64,000 nucleotides of DNA from Sanderia malayensis (Eukaryota > Cnidaria > Scyphozoa > Semaeostomeae > Pelagiidae), in NCBI GenBank assembly GCA_013076295.1, contig RQOL01000392.1, positions 62,001-126,000 on the forward strand, read 5' to 3'. The position numbers and the translations under genes are program-made. Below the pieces are notes generated by a model, which saw only the letters and a list, made by a program, of their open reading frames with translations, did not search any database and was not told the origin of the DNA. Shown in pieces: positions 34,402-46,000 of this stretch. Each line of letters begins with the position of its first letter. Positions within the stretch are counted from its first letter, which is position 1.

Positions 34402-36022
34402 ATGCCAAAAAAAGCCAGAAAAAGCATCACCGGCAATAAACGTAGGAATCAAGTACGGGACGCAACTCGCCGAGGTCGTGAGAATAACCAACAGCCTCAT
34501 CCTGATGATTTACCACCTGATAATATGATACAGGGAGCAGTGAATGATCTTCACCAGTTGCAGCAAGAACACCCTCAGCAACCAGCCCCAGAATATCAAC
34601 CACTCCCACTTCATTATCCACAAATGCAGGCATTGTATGTGCCATGGCAACTATCTGCAATGCTTCCCCACTATGGACTTATAGCAGAACCACAACCAAT
34701 AAACAATGGCTTACAATATCCGGCACCACTGGCCCCTCAACTTCAGGTACAAACTCAATAATTTCTGCTAATATTTTCAAAATAAGATAACTCTATATTA
34801 TACAGCTTTTTGTGATTAAAAAATATCAAAACTAAATCAGTTATTATATCAACCAAATTATCAATATTTTTCCATCTGCAGGTACCGCCGATGGTTATGC
34901 AGTTGCAACAACCCCTTCTGAATCGTAATCATGAAGGTCAAGCAGCAATACAAATGGCAGATGTGGAGATGCTTAATGTAAATCAAGCTCAAAATGAGAA
35001 TGAGGTAAATTAAAATTCTTAACACAAGCTAACTACAGTTAGGCAATTCCATTTTCCATAACCCAAATGCCTCATGTAATTTCCCTGTTTTACACATGTA
35101 TCATACATTTTCATATGAATTTTTATCAATTTACATAATCACACAGTAATGACGTTTAAATTTCCAATAACTAATTACTTAATGTAACTAATTTCATTTA
35201 ATTTTCATTAACAACAGATAAGGCCGATGGAGATGCAACCCCAAACACATATTGAAAATCAAAATAATGAAATTGAAAGGCCGGCACAACCTCATGAAAT
35301 CAATGTGGAACAACACATTCCAATTCCACATGATAATCAGGTAAAACACACTACCACCAGAAATGGCTTAAAATACACCAGTCATTCTCCATAGGACCAT
35401 GTCAGGAAATTATTTCGCTCATATCTTCACAAGTTTCAGTTTTATGCATTTCAAAACACATGATTGATTAATATTAACTTACATTACATTCCATTCCAGG
35501 ATCCACAAGTATTGCCTGCTGCTATGCAATTGCAAGCCAACGTTCAAAATGACAATGAAGAGAATGAAATAGCGGTACAACCACAAGAAGTTGAAATGCA
35601 AGACGAAATCCCACCACAACACCAAGATGATGTCCCTCAACCCATCGAACAACAAGCAAGGGAAGTAAATCAACCTATTGTTGAAATTCCTCAATTCTCC
35701 CCAATGCCTCATCATCTTGGGAAAATGACCAGAACATGTATTCACTGTGAAGCAAAATACTTCCGAGAGGAACTTAACTCAAGAAGGCAATACAACAAAT
35801 GTTGCTTGGGAGGATTAATAACTCTCGATCCCATTCAACCACCCCCGGCAAATGTGATGCATTTGTACACTGGAACTACTGAGGAATCTAAACATTTTCT
35901 CAAATATTTTCGTAGATACAATTCACTAATGGCCATGGCATCCTGGACAGCTAACGTTGTAAGACACGCTAATGCAGGACCACCAGTCATCACCATACAT
36001 GGAAGAGCATACCATATGACAG
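34402..36022 (+). CDS. N-terminal exons 1-4 of Rep/Helicase copy 2, intact
   Basis: Exons 1-3 encode a Gln/Pro/Asn-rich stretch (QLQQEHPQQPAPEYQPLP and similar) of low complexity. Exon 4 continues this, then from about 35700 carries the Cys-rich segment TCIHCEAKYF (35735 onward) and NKCCLGG (near 35800), the zinc-finger-like pattern usual just before the Helitron N-terminal domain. Exon 4 ends HMT|G and joins exon 5 in phase. This is part of one large protein, not a separate gene. Confidence 0.85.
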
Positions 36023-36280
36023 GTAAATATAACGTCTCTTATAATATGCTATATTTCCATATAATACCTTCATTTAATGAAACGGATGTTGACAGAGTAC
36101 TCAATTCTTTTCCGACCCAACATGCAATGGATAAGCTCTCTATGCTTGCCTGAATATGAAGAGTTGTCCAATCGAAAATCAAGGCGCTTTATGATGCTTT
36201 CATAACAAAGCACTTGCTGCATTGAAAATTACAGTTGATATAACGAACTACAATTTATAATGTTTCCTTGCATTCAACAG

Positions 36281-37464
36281 GGGTAACTGAAACCGACAGG
36301 TCCAGAAAATATGCAGAATTATATATTATGGACACCCAACAAGCACTGCAAGAACGTCAGAACACAGCCAGACAACAAAACTTGGACTTAGACATGGTAG
36401 CACTGCTGCAAAACGAATTGATGGCAGTAAATCGGTTTGCTCAACATTTTAAAACAATGGGAGAAGTACTGGAAGAGCAAAGGCAGCAAGGCATTGCCAA
36501 TGATCAGCCTATCCCCACATTCAAGATGATTATTACCGGTCGCCCAGAACAAGATCGAAGATATGACAATCCTACTGCCAAAGAAATTGCAGCAGTCTAC
36601 ACTACACGCAATTGCGGTGCTCCTAATCCAGAGGAGAGAGAGCTTCAAATTCGAACAAGGCGTGGTAATCTTATGAAGATTAATGCCTTAGCTCCTGTTG
36701 CGGATCCTCTAACCTATCCATTGTTGTTCTTTCAGGGTGATCGTGGATACAGCTTAGACCTTCAACGTCTACCTACACGTGAAGGACAAGGCCAGCAAAA
36801 TGCTAATCGTAACCACCGTATTAGACTCACAATCGCCGAATATTATTCGTACCGAATACAAGTCAGAAATCAACTGTCTACCATCCACAGGGCAACACTT
36901 CTCTTTCAACAATATTTAGTTGACGCATACACCAAAATAGAAGGAAACAAGCTCAACTGGATTTTGCACAATCAACGACAATTACGTGCTGACAGTTATC
37001 GAGGCCTGATGGATCACCTGAACAGAAGGGCTGAAATCGAAAATCAAATGGCCAGGGCAAACAATCCCAACGAACCCCTTCATATTGATGTCGGTCGTGT
37101 TGTCATACTTCCCTCATCTTTTTCAGGCAGTCAACGAAATATGTACCAGAACTTTCAAGATGCGATGACTATCGTCAGAATGTATGGCAAGCCTGACATC
37201 TTCCTAACCATGACGGCCAACCCCAGATGGAAGGAGATTTCAGAAAATATTCTACCACACCAGAAGGCGAATGACCGGCCTGACATCGTCACACGAGTAT
37301 TTCAGCTCAAACTACAAGAACTACTGGAAGATATCCTTCACAAGCACATTCTGGGACACACTATTGCACATGTATATGTCATCGAATTTCAGAAGAGAGG
37401 ACTACCACACGCTCACATGATTCTGTTCCTGTCTGAGGCTGATAGACCACGAACACCCGAAGAG
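36281..37464 (+). CDS. Rep (HUH) exon of copy 2, intact
   Basis: It opens GVTETDRSRKYAELYIMDTQ and runs without a break to PRTPEE. Motif 1 is FLTMTANPRW (37201-37230). The metal-binding HUH motif is LPHAHMILFL, with His codons at 37408 and 37414. The two catalytic tyrosines come in exon 6 as KYIFKYIHKG (Tyr codons 37934 and 37946), also in frame. All three Rep signatures of a Y2 rolling-circle transposase are therefore present in this copy. The domain would cleave single-stranded ends at TC and CTAG and join strands. Confidence 0.92.
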
Positions 37465-39003
37465 GTAACATCTACAACAATAATTTATATATAGAGTACC
37501 ATATATAATCATGAGTTGTATTGCTTAGTAAAAACACAATGCATTTTCATGTGTAGAACATACATGTGATATTTTTCTTCAAAACCTACAGGTAGATCGA
37601 CTCATATCAGCTGAAATTCCGGACCCACAGGATGCAAGATATCACAACTTGGTACTGAAGCACATGATACATGGACCATGCGGTGATATAAACCCCGGAT
37701 GTGTTTGCATGGAGAATAACAAATGCAAGAAACGATTTCCGAAAGATCGCACTGCCGAAACACAAGTCAATGCGAATGGTTATCCACTCTACAGAGGACG
37801 CTGTCGTCACCCAGTCAATCTAGAAGATCGACTTCTAGATGATACATGGGTTGTGCCACATAATCGCCATCTTCTACTCAAGTATCAGTGTCACATTAAT
37901 CTCGAAATATGTAGCACTGTGAAGTCCGTGAAATATATTTTCAAATATATTCATAAAGGACAAGACATGGCACACGTGGAAATTCTTGAAGGACAGCAGC
38001 AACAAGTACCTCAAGATATGAGCACGATGAAGTACGCCAATACATCAACGCTCGGTATATTGGACCACACGAAGCTGTTCACAGAATATTCCAATTTTCC
38101 ATGCACGAGAAAAGTCACACTATCAAACGTCTGCATGTTCATCTACCTGATCAGCAGACCGTATACTTTCAGGATAATGGAAGGGTCGGCCAATTACAAA
38201 ACATCAATGAAAAAACCACACTGACGTCTTGGTTTGAATTGAATGCACAAGACCCGGCTGCACGCCAATATCTCTATCACGAGATTCCTGAACACTATGT
38301 TTTCAATGAGCGCACCAAAACATGGAAAGCAAGACAGCGGAGAACAATGCCTGTTATAGGCAGAATATATCAAGTTCACCCACGACCATGTGAGCAAAGA
38401 TTCGCACTAAGACTATTGCTTCTCCATAAACAAGGTGCCACGTCGTTTGAAGATCTTCGTACGATAGAAGGAAACCTATGCAATTCCTTAAAAGACGCTG
38501 CTTTAGCTCTAGGTCTGTTGGAAGATGATGCTGAAATCATACGCTGTTTGGAGGAGGCAGTCATTTTCAACATGCCAGTACAACTGAGACAGTTGTTCGC
38601 AACATTACTCCTTTTTCAAACACCTTCTGATATCGCAGCACTCTTCAACATGTTCAAAGAAGCATTAAGTGAAGACTTTGTACGACGTGATCAAGTCAAT
38701 CATCCAGATATGGCCATAGCTTTTGAAGACCGACACATGTATCAATGTCTACACGACATTGACGAAAATTTGAAAGTACATGGTCAATCGATCACTAATT
38801 ATGCTGACCTTCCTCAACTTCCAGCCGACTATGTCATTCCTGAACGAGTACTAATGTGTTATTTTCAAATATGTACTGTATTAGTAAGAATATAATAATG
38901 TATCCTAACATCGTGCAGACAAGGGCATTTACGTATTTTTGCACAATGATTTTCCTAGCTTTCTTTCCAATGTTATTGCAAAATATTTCACTTTTTATTA
39001 CAG

Positions 39004-39806
39004 AAGAAGATGACATCGATGTTGGCAATGCCAGAGAGGAAGGAAAACGAATGCTGGCCGCATTGAACCCTGAACAGCGAGCCATATACACGGGAATCAC
39101 TGATGCTATCAACGCGCAATCCGAACAGAACTGTCACTTTGTTGACGGGCCGGCTGGAACCGGGAAAACTTTCCTTTACAACACGTTGGTTCACAATCTG
39201 CAAGCCAATGGACATAAAGTTAAGTGCATGGCGTGGTCAGGAATTGCTGCAACACTGCTAATCAATGGTAGAACTTCACATTCTACCTTTCAAATTCCTA
39301 TACCACTTCAAGCTGAATCAACGTGTAATGTCAAGAGACAGAGCAGGAGAGCACAGGTATTGCGCGAAACTACCCTCTTCATATGGGATGAAGCTTCCAT
39401 GATTCCCGCACCTGCATTACAAGCAGTCAACCGACTGCTTCGAGACATTACACATGTCGACAGACCATTTGGTGGCAAGTTCATGCTACTTGGTGGTGAC
39501 TTCAGACAGGTTCTACCTGTCGTCACGAAAGCAGGAAGGGAAAGAATTGTAGCAGAGACTCTAAAATCACACCAGATCATTGATCTATGGACAAGGTTTC
39601 AGCAGCATCGTTTACACACCAACATGAGAGCCGTTCAAGATGATTCATACCGTGAATTCTCACAATGGCTTCTCAGACTTGGCAACAAGCAAGAACCACA
39701 CGATGCACTGGACAACGTAATTCTCCACAACAGATATGCACTTCGTCTAAAGAAGACATGCTGAACTTTATTTTTCCCAGGCCGAACACACCAGATTCAC
39801 ACCTAA
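39004..39806 (+). pseudogene. Truncated helicase of copy 2
   Basis: It keeps Walker A (GPAGTGKTFLYN), Ia, Walker B (LFIWDEASMIPA) and motif III (LLGGDFRQVLP), then loses frame near 39724 (ILHNRYALRLKKTC, stop at about 39762). DNA similarity continues to 39808, where a ~980-bp deletion begins. Motifs V and VI are absent, so no active helicase can be made. Confidence 0.9.
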
Positions 39807-39856
39807 TGATTCGCACCATTAGGTGTGAATCTGGCCAAACACACCAGATTCGCACC
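39791..39856. repeat. Palindromic filler at the helicase deletion junction
   Basis: The 18-base arm CCAGATTCACACCTAATG (39791-39808) is perfectly reverse-complemented at 39817-39834 around ATTCGCAC. A third, direct, near-copy ACACCAGATTCGCACC (39841-39856) leads into sequence that matches A3 from about 20776. A3 has only the first arm. Confidence 0.92.
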
Positions 39857-40814
39857 ACACACAGCAGTCGGCACAGTCCTGAATCCTGCGTAGCGCCCGA
39901 TTATTAAGAGTTATGCGTTGCCATTTTCTCCGATATTGCCTATGGGAAAGTGGATTTCCTTACTCTGTGAAAACTGCAAGTTGTCCCTTAAGGATAGTTA
40001 CTTTTTGCAAAACATCGCACTATCAATAACATCCCCCCCCTCTCCTTTTAATACATGAACACTTGATCTAAAATCTATAGAGGCCCCTTTGTGTTTACTG
40101 TTATATATTTCCAAGTTTCAATTGCACTTTTCACCAACAAGGAAAACTCGAACAAAGGTTACTCCTTGACGCTGGTGTTCGAGCTTTTAACTAATGTAAC
40201 CGGCAATCTTATTCTTTTTTTGCTATGTACAAACGTAATCCTCAAAACAAACGAACGCGGTTATTGAAAGAATACATTCACGCCGTGGCAGAGATGTATG
40301 CTTGCTGAAAGTGAAGTGCTATTGAAGAATCCAAATTGAGGTACTGTCGTTTTGCTAAAGACGTCGCTTAACCAATCAATTTTGCAACCTGAACTACGGA
40401 TTGTATGTATCAATTTTTATGGATATTGACCATTCACCAATTTTAATAGTAGACTATATCATGACTCAACCCTTCGCATTCGTACTTCACATACAATACC
40501 AATATCTATTCACGTCCTTTCAAAACATGTTTTTTGTACTCTATTGTATATCTTTCAGATCTTCCGCATTAATAATAAGGTTTTTAAATTAGCGATTTAC
40601 GTTTTCAATAGAAGATTGCCAGGACTGTAATTTTATCTATCCTTACAGTTTCACTATTCATATATTTCTGTATTTGACCCATGTAAATCTCAATTCAGTA
40701 ATATCATAACAAAATTTATCGACTTCGTTTTTAATTAGATGCATTTCTGCTAAGATCATTGAAACGAGGTGAGACTTCTGTCTCCCATTTCAAACGCCTT
40801 TGTGCTGTCTATGT
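39857..40814 (+). other. Non-coding stretch before accessory gene 1, copy 2
   Basis: Closely matches 20776-21734 in A3; no gene is seen. The AAAGACGTCGCTTAACCAATC element is kept (near 40360), which supports a regulatory role only weakly because the whole stretch is similar. Confidence 0.4.
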
Positions 40815-41835
40815 ATGATTTTCATCTATGTTATGTCTCATCATCGCACTATTGTTGCCTGTCTGCCAACAAATGGCATCGAGTCGGATTTTGTTGCTCA
40901 ACTCAATGAAATTATACCTCATAAAGCCTTCCTGGATCAAAGGAAACAACTACCTTGCTCTTCACCAAAGGTAAGTCAGGTTCATTTTCATTTTGGACAA
41001 TCAAACAATGGATATTTAGATATAAGCGAATTTCATACTGAAATGAGAGAAAATAAAGCTCATGTATACCCCTATTGACTCAGAGGAGACAACTATGCTG
41101 CTATCAATTTGATATGTTGAATGGAACTCAGGCCATTTTTCTACTTTACTCACGGTTTACATATACTTTGTTAGGCCAAAATTCTGGAAATTTTCCAATG
41201 TTTTTTCACTACTTGTTTTGAGAAGAAGAAGTGTGCATTGCTTTACCAATATCTTCCTGGGGTTTTTATTTCCGTGAATATAGTTCCTAACCAATTTATT
41301 GACTTTGTGGCTGCCTTCTTTGTTTTACAAGCAAAGCCCACTGATATCCCCATGAACCTGCTCTCAACTTTGTGTTTATCCAAGATGTTTAATGTTTAAT
41401 TGTCGTGATGTACATGAAGGAAACCAGTGAAAGTCAAGTTGGACACTTTACTTACTTACAACCTTCCTCATTGCACATGCATTGCATATCTCTTTGTCTA
41501 CCACACTCATTAATGCTTTTTCCCTATTTTTTGTACACATTCATTTAGTCAAAGGCAATGGAAAATTCAATGAATGGTTCAAAGTGTTCTCTTCAAATTA
41601 TTTCCCAAGTCAGGTATAATATTCAAGGTATGATGCTCTCTGTTCCATATGAATCAATGAATGCACCGTGCTTGAAAAGCAGACTGAATAAATAAAGGCT
41701 GAATAATATTTCTACATTGACTACCATTAAATGTTTTCTTAACGAATCACTTACAGTATTCTAAACCTGTAGGTACTTAATTCTTCCACATTGTCACTTA
41801 ATCATGTTCCTTATCAGGCAGATGTGTCGTCATAA
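40815..41835 (+). CDS. Accessory gene 1, copy 2: three-exon protein with damaged splice acceptor
   Basis: Exon a 40815-40970, exon b 41539-41613 and exon c 41773-41835 would give 97 residues: MIFIYVMSHHRTIVACLPTN ... SPK, IHLVKGNGKFNEWFKVF ... PSQ, VLNSSTLSLNHVPYQ ... stop. Exon lengths for b and c equal those in A3. The acceptor before exon b reads TGTACAC where A3 has TATACAG, so exon b is probably skipped or mis-spliced here. The short hydrophobic start (MIFIYVM) is too brief to call a signal peptide. Function unknown. Confidence 0.5.
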
Positions 41836-43450
41836 ACTCAGTGTGCCAGTCACAGACGGCAATGATTTCACAACCATTACACCACAAGATTTTCACATTT
41901 AGTGGGAAGCATACATTGTATCAATAACTGATAGAATCCTCCAATACACTGGACAAAACAAGCTAAGATGGCTCTTACCACAAAAGCAAACATTATTAAT
42001 GCATTTTAATAATCTATATCTGCATAAATATGTCTTTGTTATCTTACTTGAATATTGAAAGTCTTGCATGATAAGTTTCCCATTGTAGATATCTTTTTAA
42101 CCAGAACCTCATAGTGTATGGTGTCTCCTCTTTCATTCACTGTAGAAAAGTCCTTGACAAAGTATTTCTGTTTTTTTTATCAACAACATTCTAATTGTAT
42201 ATATCATTGACACTTGCTTATGTTTTCAGTATGTAGACACTGTATTACATGAACTGTACTACCATCTTACAATGTGTCTTATATCATAAAGAGCTTTCCC
42301 ATACAATTAACATGCAAGCACAGAAACTTATTGAATCCTCAGAACAATTATAACATAATAGCAACTTGAAGTAACAAGCTTTTCTATAAGGAACCTACAT
42401 GTATAAGGTAGAAAACTTAAGGAACGTTTACTACTACAGACCAAATCACTAAGGCATCTTTTAATTTTTAGTATATTAATATTTCCGCACTATTCAAAAT
42501 TGAGAAGCCGGTTCCATTGATTTTCAGTACTTTTACATTATTTGAAGCTTCTTCATGTGTTAGCCTCTTATCCTTTCACACAGCAAAACGATGAATTTGA
42601 ATGCTTTTCTTGCGTCTCTACTAATTATGTCCACCAAATGCCAAACTTAAAATTAAAGACCTTTTACAAGTACAAGTGGTCAAAGGATCTCAAAATAACA
42701 AACTTAAACAACTAGGCCCTCAGCTAGGTTCCTTATAAAAAAACGTGTATTCTCATCGCAATTGTAATTTGTAATTCTAATAGTTATCGCATAATTCCAA
42801 GTTTTGTTGCTCTTTAAAACTACAGTCACAATAAAATCAATGCAGCACCACGTAATGTCCTGCAGGAGCTAATACTATTATCATCAGATTTACACGGGAA
42901 TTTCGGCGTCCTAGCAACAACAATAGCGGCGCGAAATTTAAAATTTTTCTTGCGTCATAGAGGACATAGCGTGCGTAAAAATTTTTTTCAACCCAACACA
43001 AGAAAAACAACAATTACGTAAGTACATGTATTTTTAACGTTGCTTTTACTTTCACATGAAAATACAGGCTATTTATAACTAAACAGCTTTAAAAAAGCTC
43101 AAACTGCTATATTTTTATGTCACAATTGCTATTGCAGTGGATATTATCACAATAACAATTTTATCCTTAACAGGTTCACTTGAAATAGATAAATTTTGTC
43201 ACCACTGCTACCGTAAGTTCATGTATTCAGTTCTGCGTTTTCTGCCTGCCTTTAGTCTCTCCTCTTCATTGTAAGAAAGATAATTATTATTCATTATCTG
43301 CAGAAAATAAAACTGTGTCATATTAATACATTAAAAGTATATATTATTGTAACATCAACAGAACTGTATAGGCAAATTCAAACGACCGATACCCTATTAA
43401 CTCACCTTTCATTGAATGACAATGACAATATATTTATATATAGTTTTAAG
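41836..43450 (+). other. Non-coding stretch between accessory genes 1 and 2, copy 2
   Basis: No gene seen. It holds GGCGCGAAATTTAAAAT at 42928-42944 and the donor-like ACGTAAGTACATG shortly after, as in A3. It has about 90 extra bases around 42570-42660 (after GTTAGCCTCTTA) that are absent from A3. Confidence 0.4.
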
Positions 43451-44121
43451 ATGGATACTGAAAATGAAGTTGCCATGCCTGAGGGTGCTGAAACAGTTCA
43501 GACAGAGGATGGTGAAGCAGTTGAGCTTGAAGTTGCCAACACTGTTCCAAAGGAACCCACAGTGGTTTATTGTGGACAAGAAACTAAGGTAGCATTGAAA
43601 AATACTTTAATCCATATATTGATAAATCTAAACAAATGTTATGCATAGATTATCAAACTGCTTTACAAGGAAACACAAATGTATCCTATGTGAGTCACTG
43701 TTTTTAATATATTGTTCTCATATTAATCCTAGCTAATCAATTTCACTGACATTGGCTCACTAAAAAGGCAATGTGCCTTGAAGTTCAGTGCCATTAAAAG
43801 AGGCACCAAATTTCATTTTGTTAGCACCCTGGATGGGCATTTAACAAAGGATGAAATAGCGTAAGTTGCAATGCAATATTTCCATCTCATCTGTGTGTAT
43901 AACATATTGCTTACTTTCAACTCCTTCTGTAACAATGTCTTTTTCTCTACAGGAAATCTGAAGAAATAAAAATAAAAATTATAGAAAAAAAAAGATTCAA
44001 AAAATATAAAAAACAACAACAAAAAAATAAAGAAGAAGAGCACACGAGGTGCATGTGGGCAGATGTGCCCACAAAAGAAATTTTGTCTTTAGTAAGGGGC
44101 ACAAACATTCAGAAAAAGTAA
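43451..44121 (+). CDS. Accessory gene 2, copy 2
   Basis: Exons 43451-43588, 43733-43860 and 43953-44121 give 144 residues with intact frame and GT-AG introns. Conserved parts are the start MDTENEV, the PTVVYCGQETK exon 1 end, SLKRQCA, TKFHFVST, HLTKDEIA, and the C-terminal HTRCMWADVPT, EILSLVRGTNI and KK. Near the C-terminus third-position silent changes dominate (Pro, Ile, Ser, Leu and Val codons all changed silently against a single replacement). Intron 1 is much more similar to A3 than exon 2 is. This copy has the simple 92-base intron 2. Confidence 0.72.
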
Positions 44122-45040
44122 TTGTAACTGTAATTGTGTTCATGTTTGTCTTTTGTTCGTTTTCTTTCCCTGTTATTTGTTTGTTTTGTTAAATTGTTAA
44201 ATTTTGTACAACGATAAATTAGAATAACAATTAATAATAATAACATTGCAAAAATAATAACAAGACTATTACCTTTGAAAAACGGTGCATTCCGCCAACA
44301 AATATTTATCACCAACACTCTTCTTGGACATGCTGTGACACAAACCCTAAAAATTTACAAGAAATGTATTTCAAAAACCCGTCTTTAAAAATGAACAAGA
44401 TGTGGCCTTTGGGATGCATAATGATCTCATATAATTCAATATACTTACCTGAAGAACAGTCAAAAATTGCCTGCATTGACATCGCACCACACAAATCCCA
44501 TACGTAGCACAGAGAGTACCTAAAATTCACGAATAATACATGTAATAAAACGTAAGTAGCACACAATCGTATCTCATTTTCCAATGCGAACAATGTATCA
44601 TCCGTTTTTCTCAAATGTGGCCTATTCTCAAGGGATTCGTGGTCAAATACTATATTTGCTAAAGTCTTATACGCTAGAAAAATGAATCAAAACCTTCACA
44701 GAAACACTATAGATTATTTTAAAGATGTAACCTGAAAGATCGCAATGATATAATACGATCTGGAAAACCTACTTACCATCACCACAGAACAGAAAAGATG
44801 AAAGGAAGGACGCATTGCCTTGCCACCACATGTTCTTTGTTCACTTGAGTTGAGTTCTCTTGGGTTGGGTTGATTGTAAGCCAATCCAGCTCAATCAAAT
44901 AATTACGTCAAAACGGGACGGCATAACAATAGAATTTGTTGTGTGATTTTGATTTATGCTATGTTTCGTCAACGTAGCAATTTCTCATGCTGGTTGTGGT
45001 CGTGCTGTCCGAATATTCGTTTCCCAAATCTTGGATTGCA
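44122..45040. other. Region between accessory genes 2 and 3, copy 2
   Basis: The minus strand is open for 101 codons (44614-44309) over the same exon-like blocks as in A3, reading through positions that look like introns. The presumed first exon (MWWQGNASFLSSFLFC, minus strand, ATG near 44832) differs in length from A3 and leads to a stop. I do not call a gene. Confidence 0.3.
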
Positions 45041-46000
45041 ATGAAACTTGATGGTGAAATAAGAGAAAGTAAAGCTGAGAGAAACATTCATTTTGCCGCA
45101 GCTCAGGAGTAAGTAGACTTTATTTTTAATTTCACCCCATTCAAGTTCCCATAGTTGCTTAGGCCAATTGTATTTCACTCAAACATATAGTTTCCTCAGG
45201 CCAAAATTGACAACTGCGCTTTTGTTTCATGGCTCTTTATATTTAATGATTTCGGAAAGAGTGTTTAATGCTGTACCCACATGTTTCAGTGACTTTAATG
45301 TTGTTATAATTTTTTCGTTGATGATTCTTTTCACTTTGTGGCTGCCTTCTTTGCCTTACCAACCAAGCCCAATACTCCTATGAAACTCCTTTCACCATGC
45401 AATTCCCATCCCATTAATGATGATTATGAAGTACTTTTGCATTCGTTATCCACGGTGTCCCGTGCTTATCCTTATGTTCTATATGACTGAAACTAATGTA
45501 AAACCAATCCCAGCCGTAGAAATTGTTGTACTTCATTTAATTTAATAAAGCTTTTTCATGGAAATTGCATTAAATGATCTCTTTTGTCTGTAATGTCATA
45601 CTGTAATGTTATGTCATACTGATCAATATTAATTTCTTTATTTCTTTTCATAATGATATACATTAAATCAACATCAAAGGAAAATTAAACTCCACAGATT
45701 CTCCAAATCCAAATCCAATTATTTTTTAGCCTTGATAGTAATAAACCAACATATTAAATAAAATATAATTTGTCTCTTTCACTTTGTAGATCTACTGATG
45801 TACATCATTGTACCAATGCAAGTATTGGAGGCTACATACTTATTGCTTTATCAAAAATCAATGCATCAGTGTCATCAGTGTAAGTCAAAATTAATTTAAA
45901 TTCTGGACATTCATCATCAATGGTCCTTTACTGTTTATACCTATCCTATATTAGGTTGACAAAAGACCACATCCAAGTGTCAATCCATGCACTCAACTAA
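45041..46000 (+). CDS. Accessory gene 3, copy 2
   Basis: Exons 45041-45108, 45790-45879 and 45955-46000 give 67 residues: MKLDGEIRESKAERNIHFAA ... STDVHHCTNASIGGYILIA ... VLTKDHIQVSIHALN. The 24-base shorter exon 2 keeps frame and reuses a GTAAGT donor. Exon 1 has three replacement changes and no silent ones against A3, so selection is not clear there. The first intron is ~400 bases shorter than in A3 and has lost the decayed exon-b-like block. Confidence 0.58.

Larger units (their letters stand above)
34402..39806 (+). pseudogene. Helitron Rep/Helicase gene, copy 2 (helicase end deleted)
   Basis: Exons: 34402-34746, 34882-35004, 35218-35340, 35500-36022, 36281-37464, 37592-38847, 39004-about 39806. 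The ATG at 34402 opens MPKKARKSITGNKRRN and stays in frame into the exon 6 sequence just past the Y2 motif. Defects: one T lost at about 38018 in exon 6; one G lost at the exon 6 donor (CGA|GTACTA against CGAG|GTACTA), which shifts the join to exon 7; one base lost near 39724; then deletion of the last ~980 bases of the gene including helicase motifs V and VI. The N-terminal and Rep halves are the better preserved of the two copies. Confidence 0.9.
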
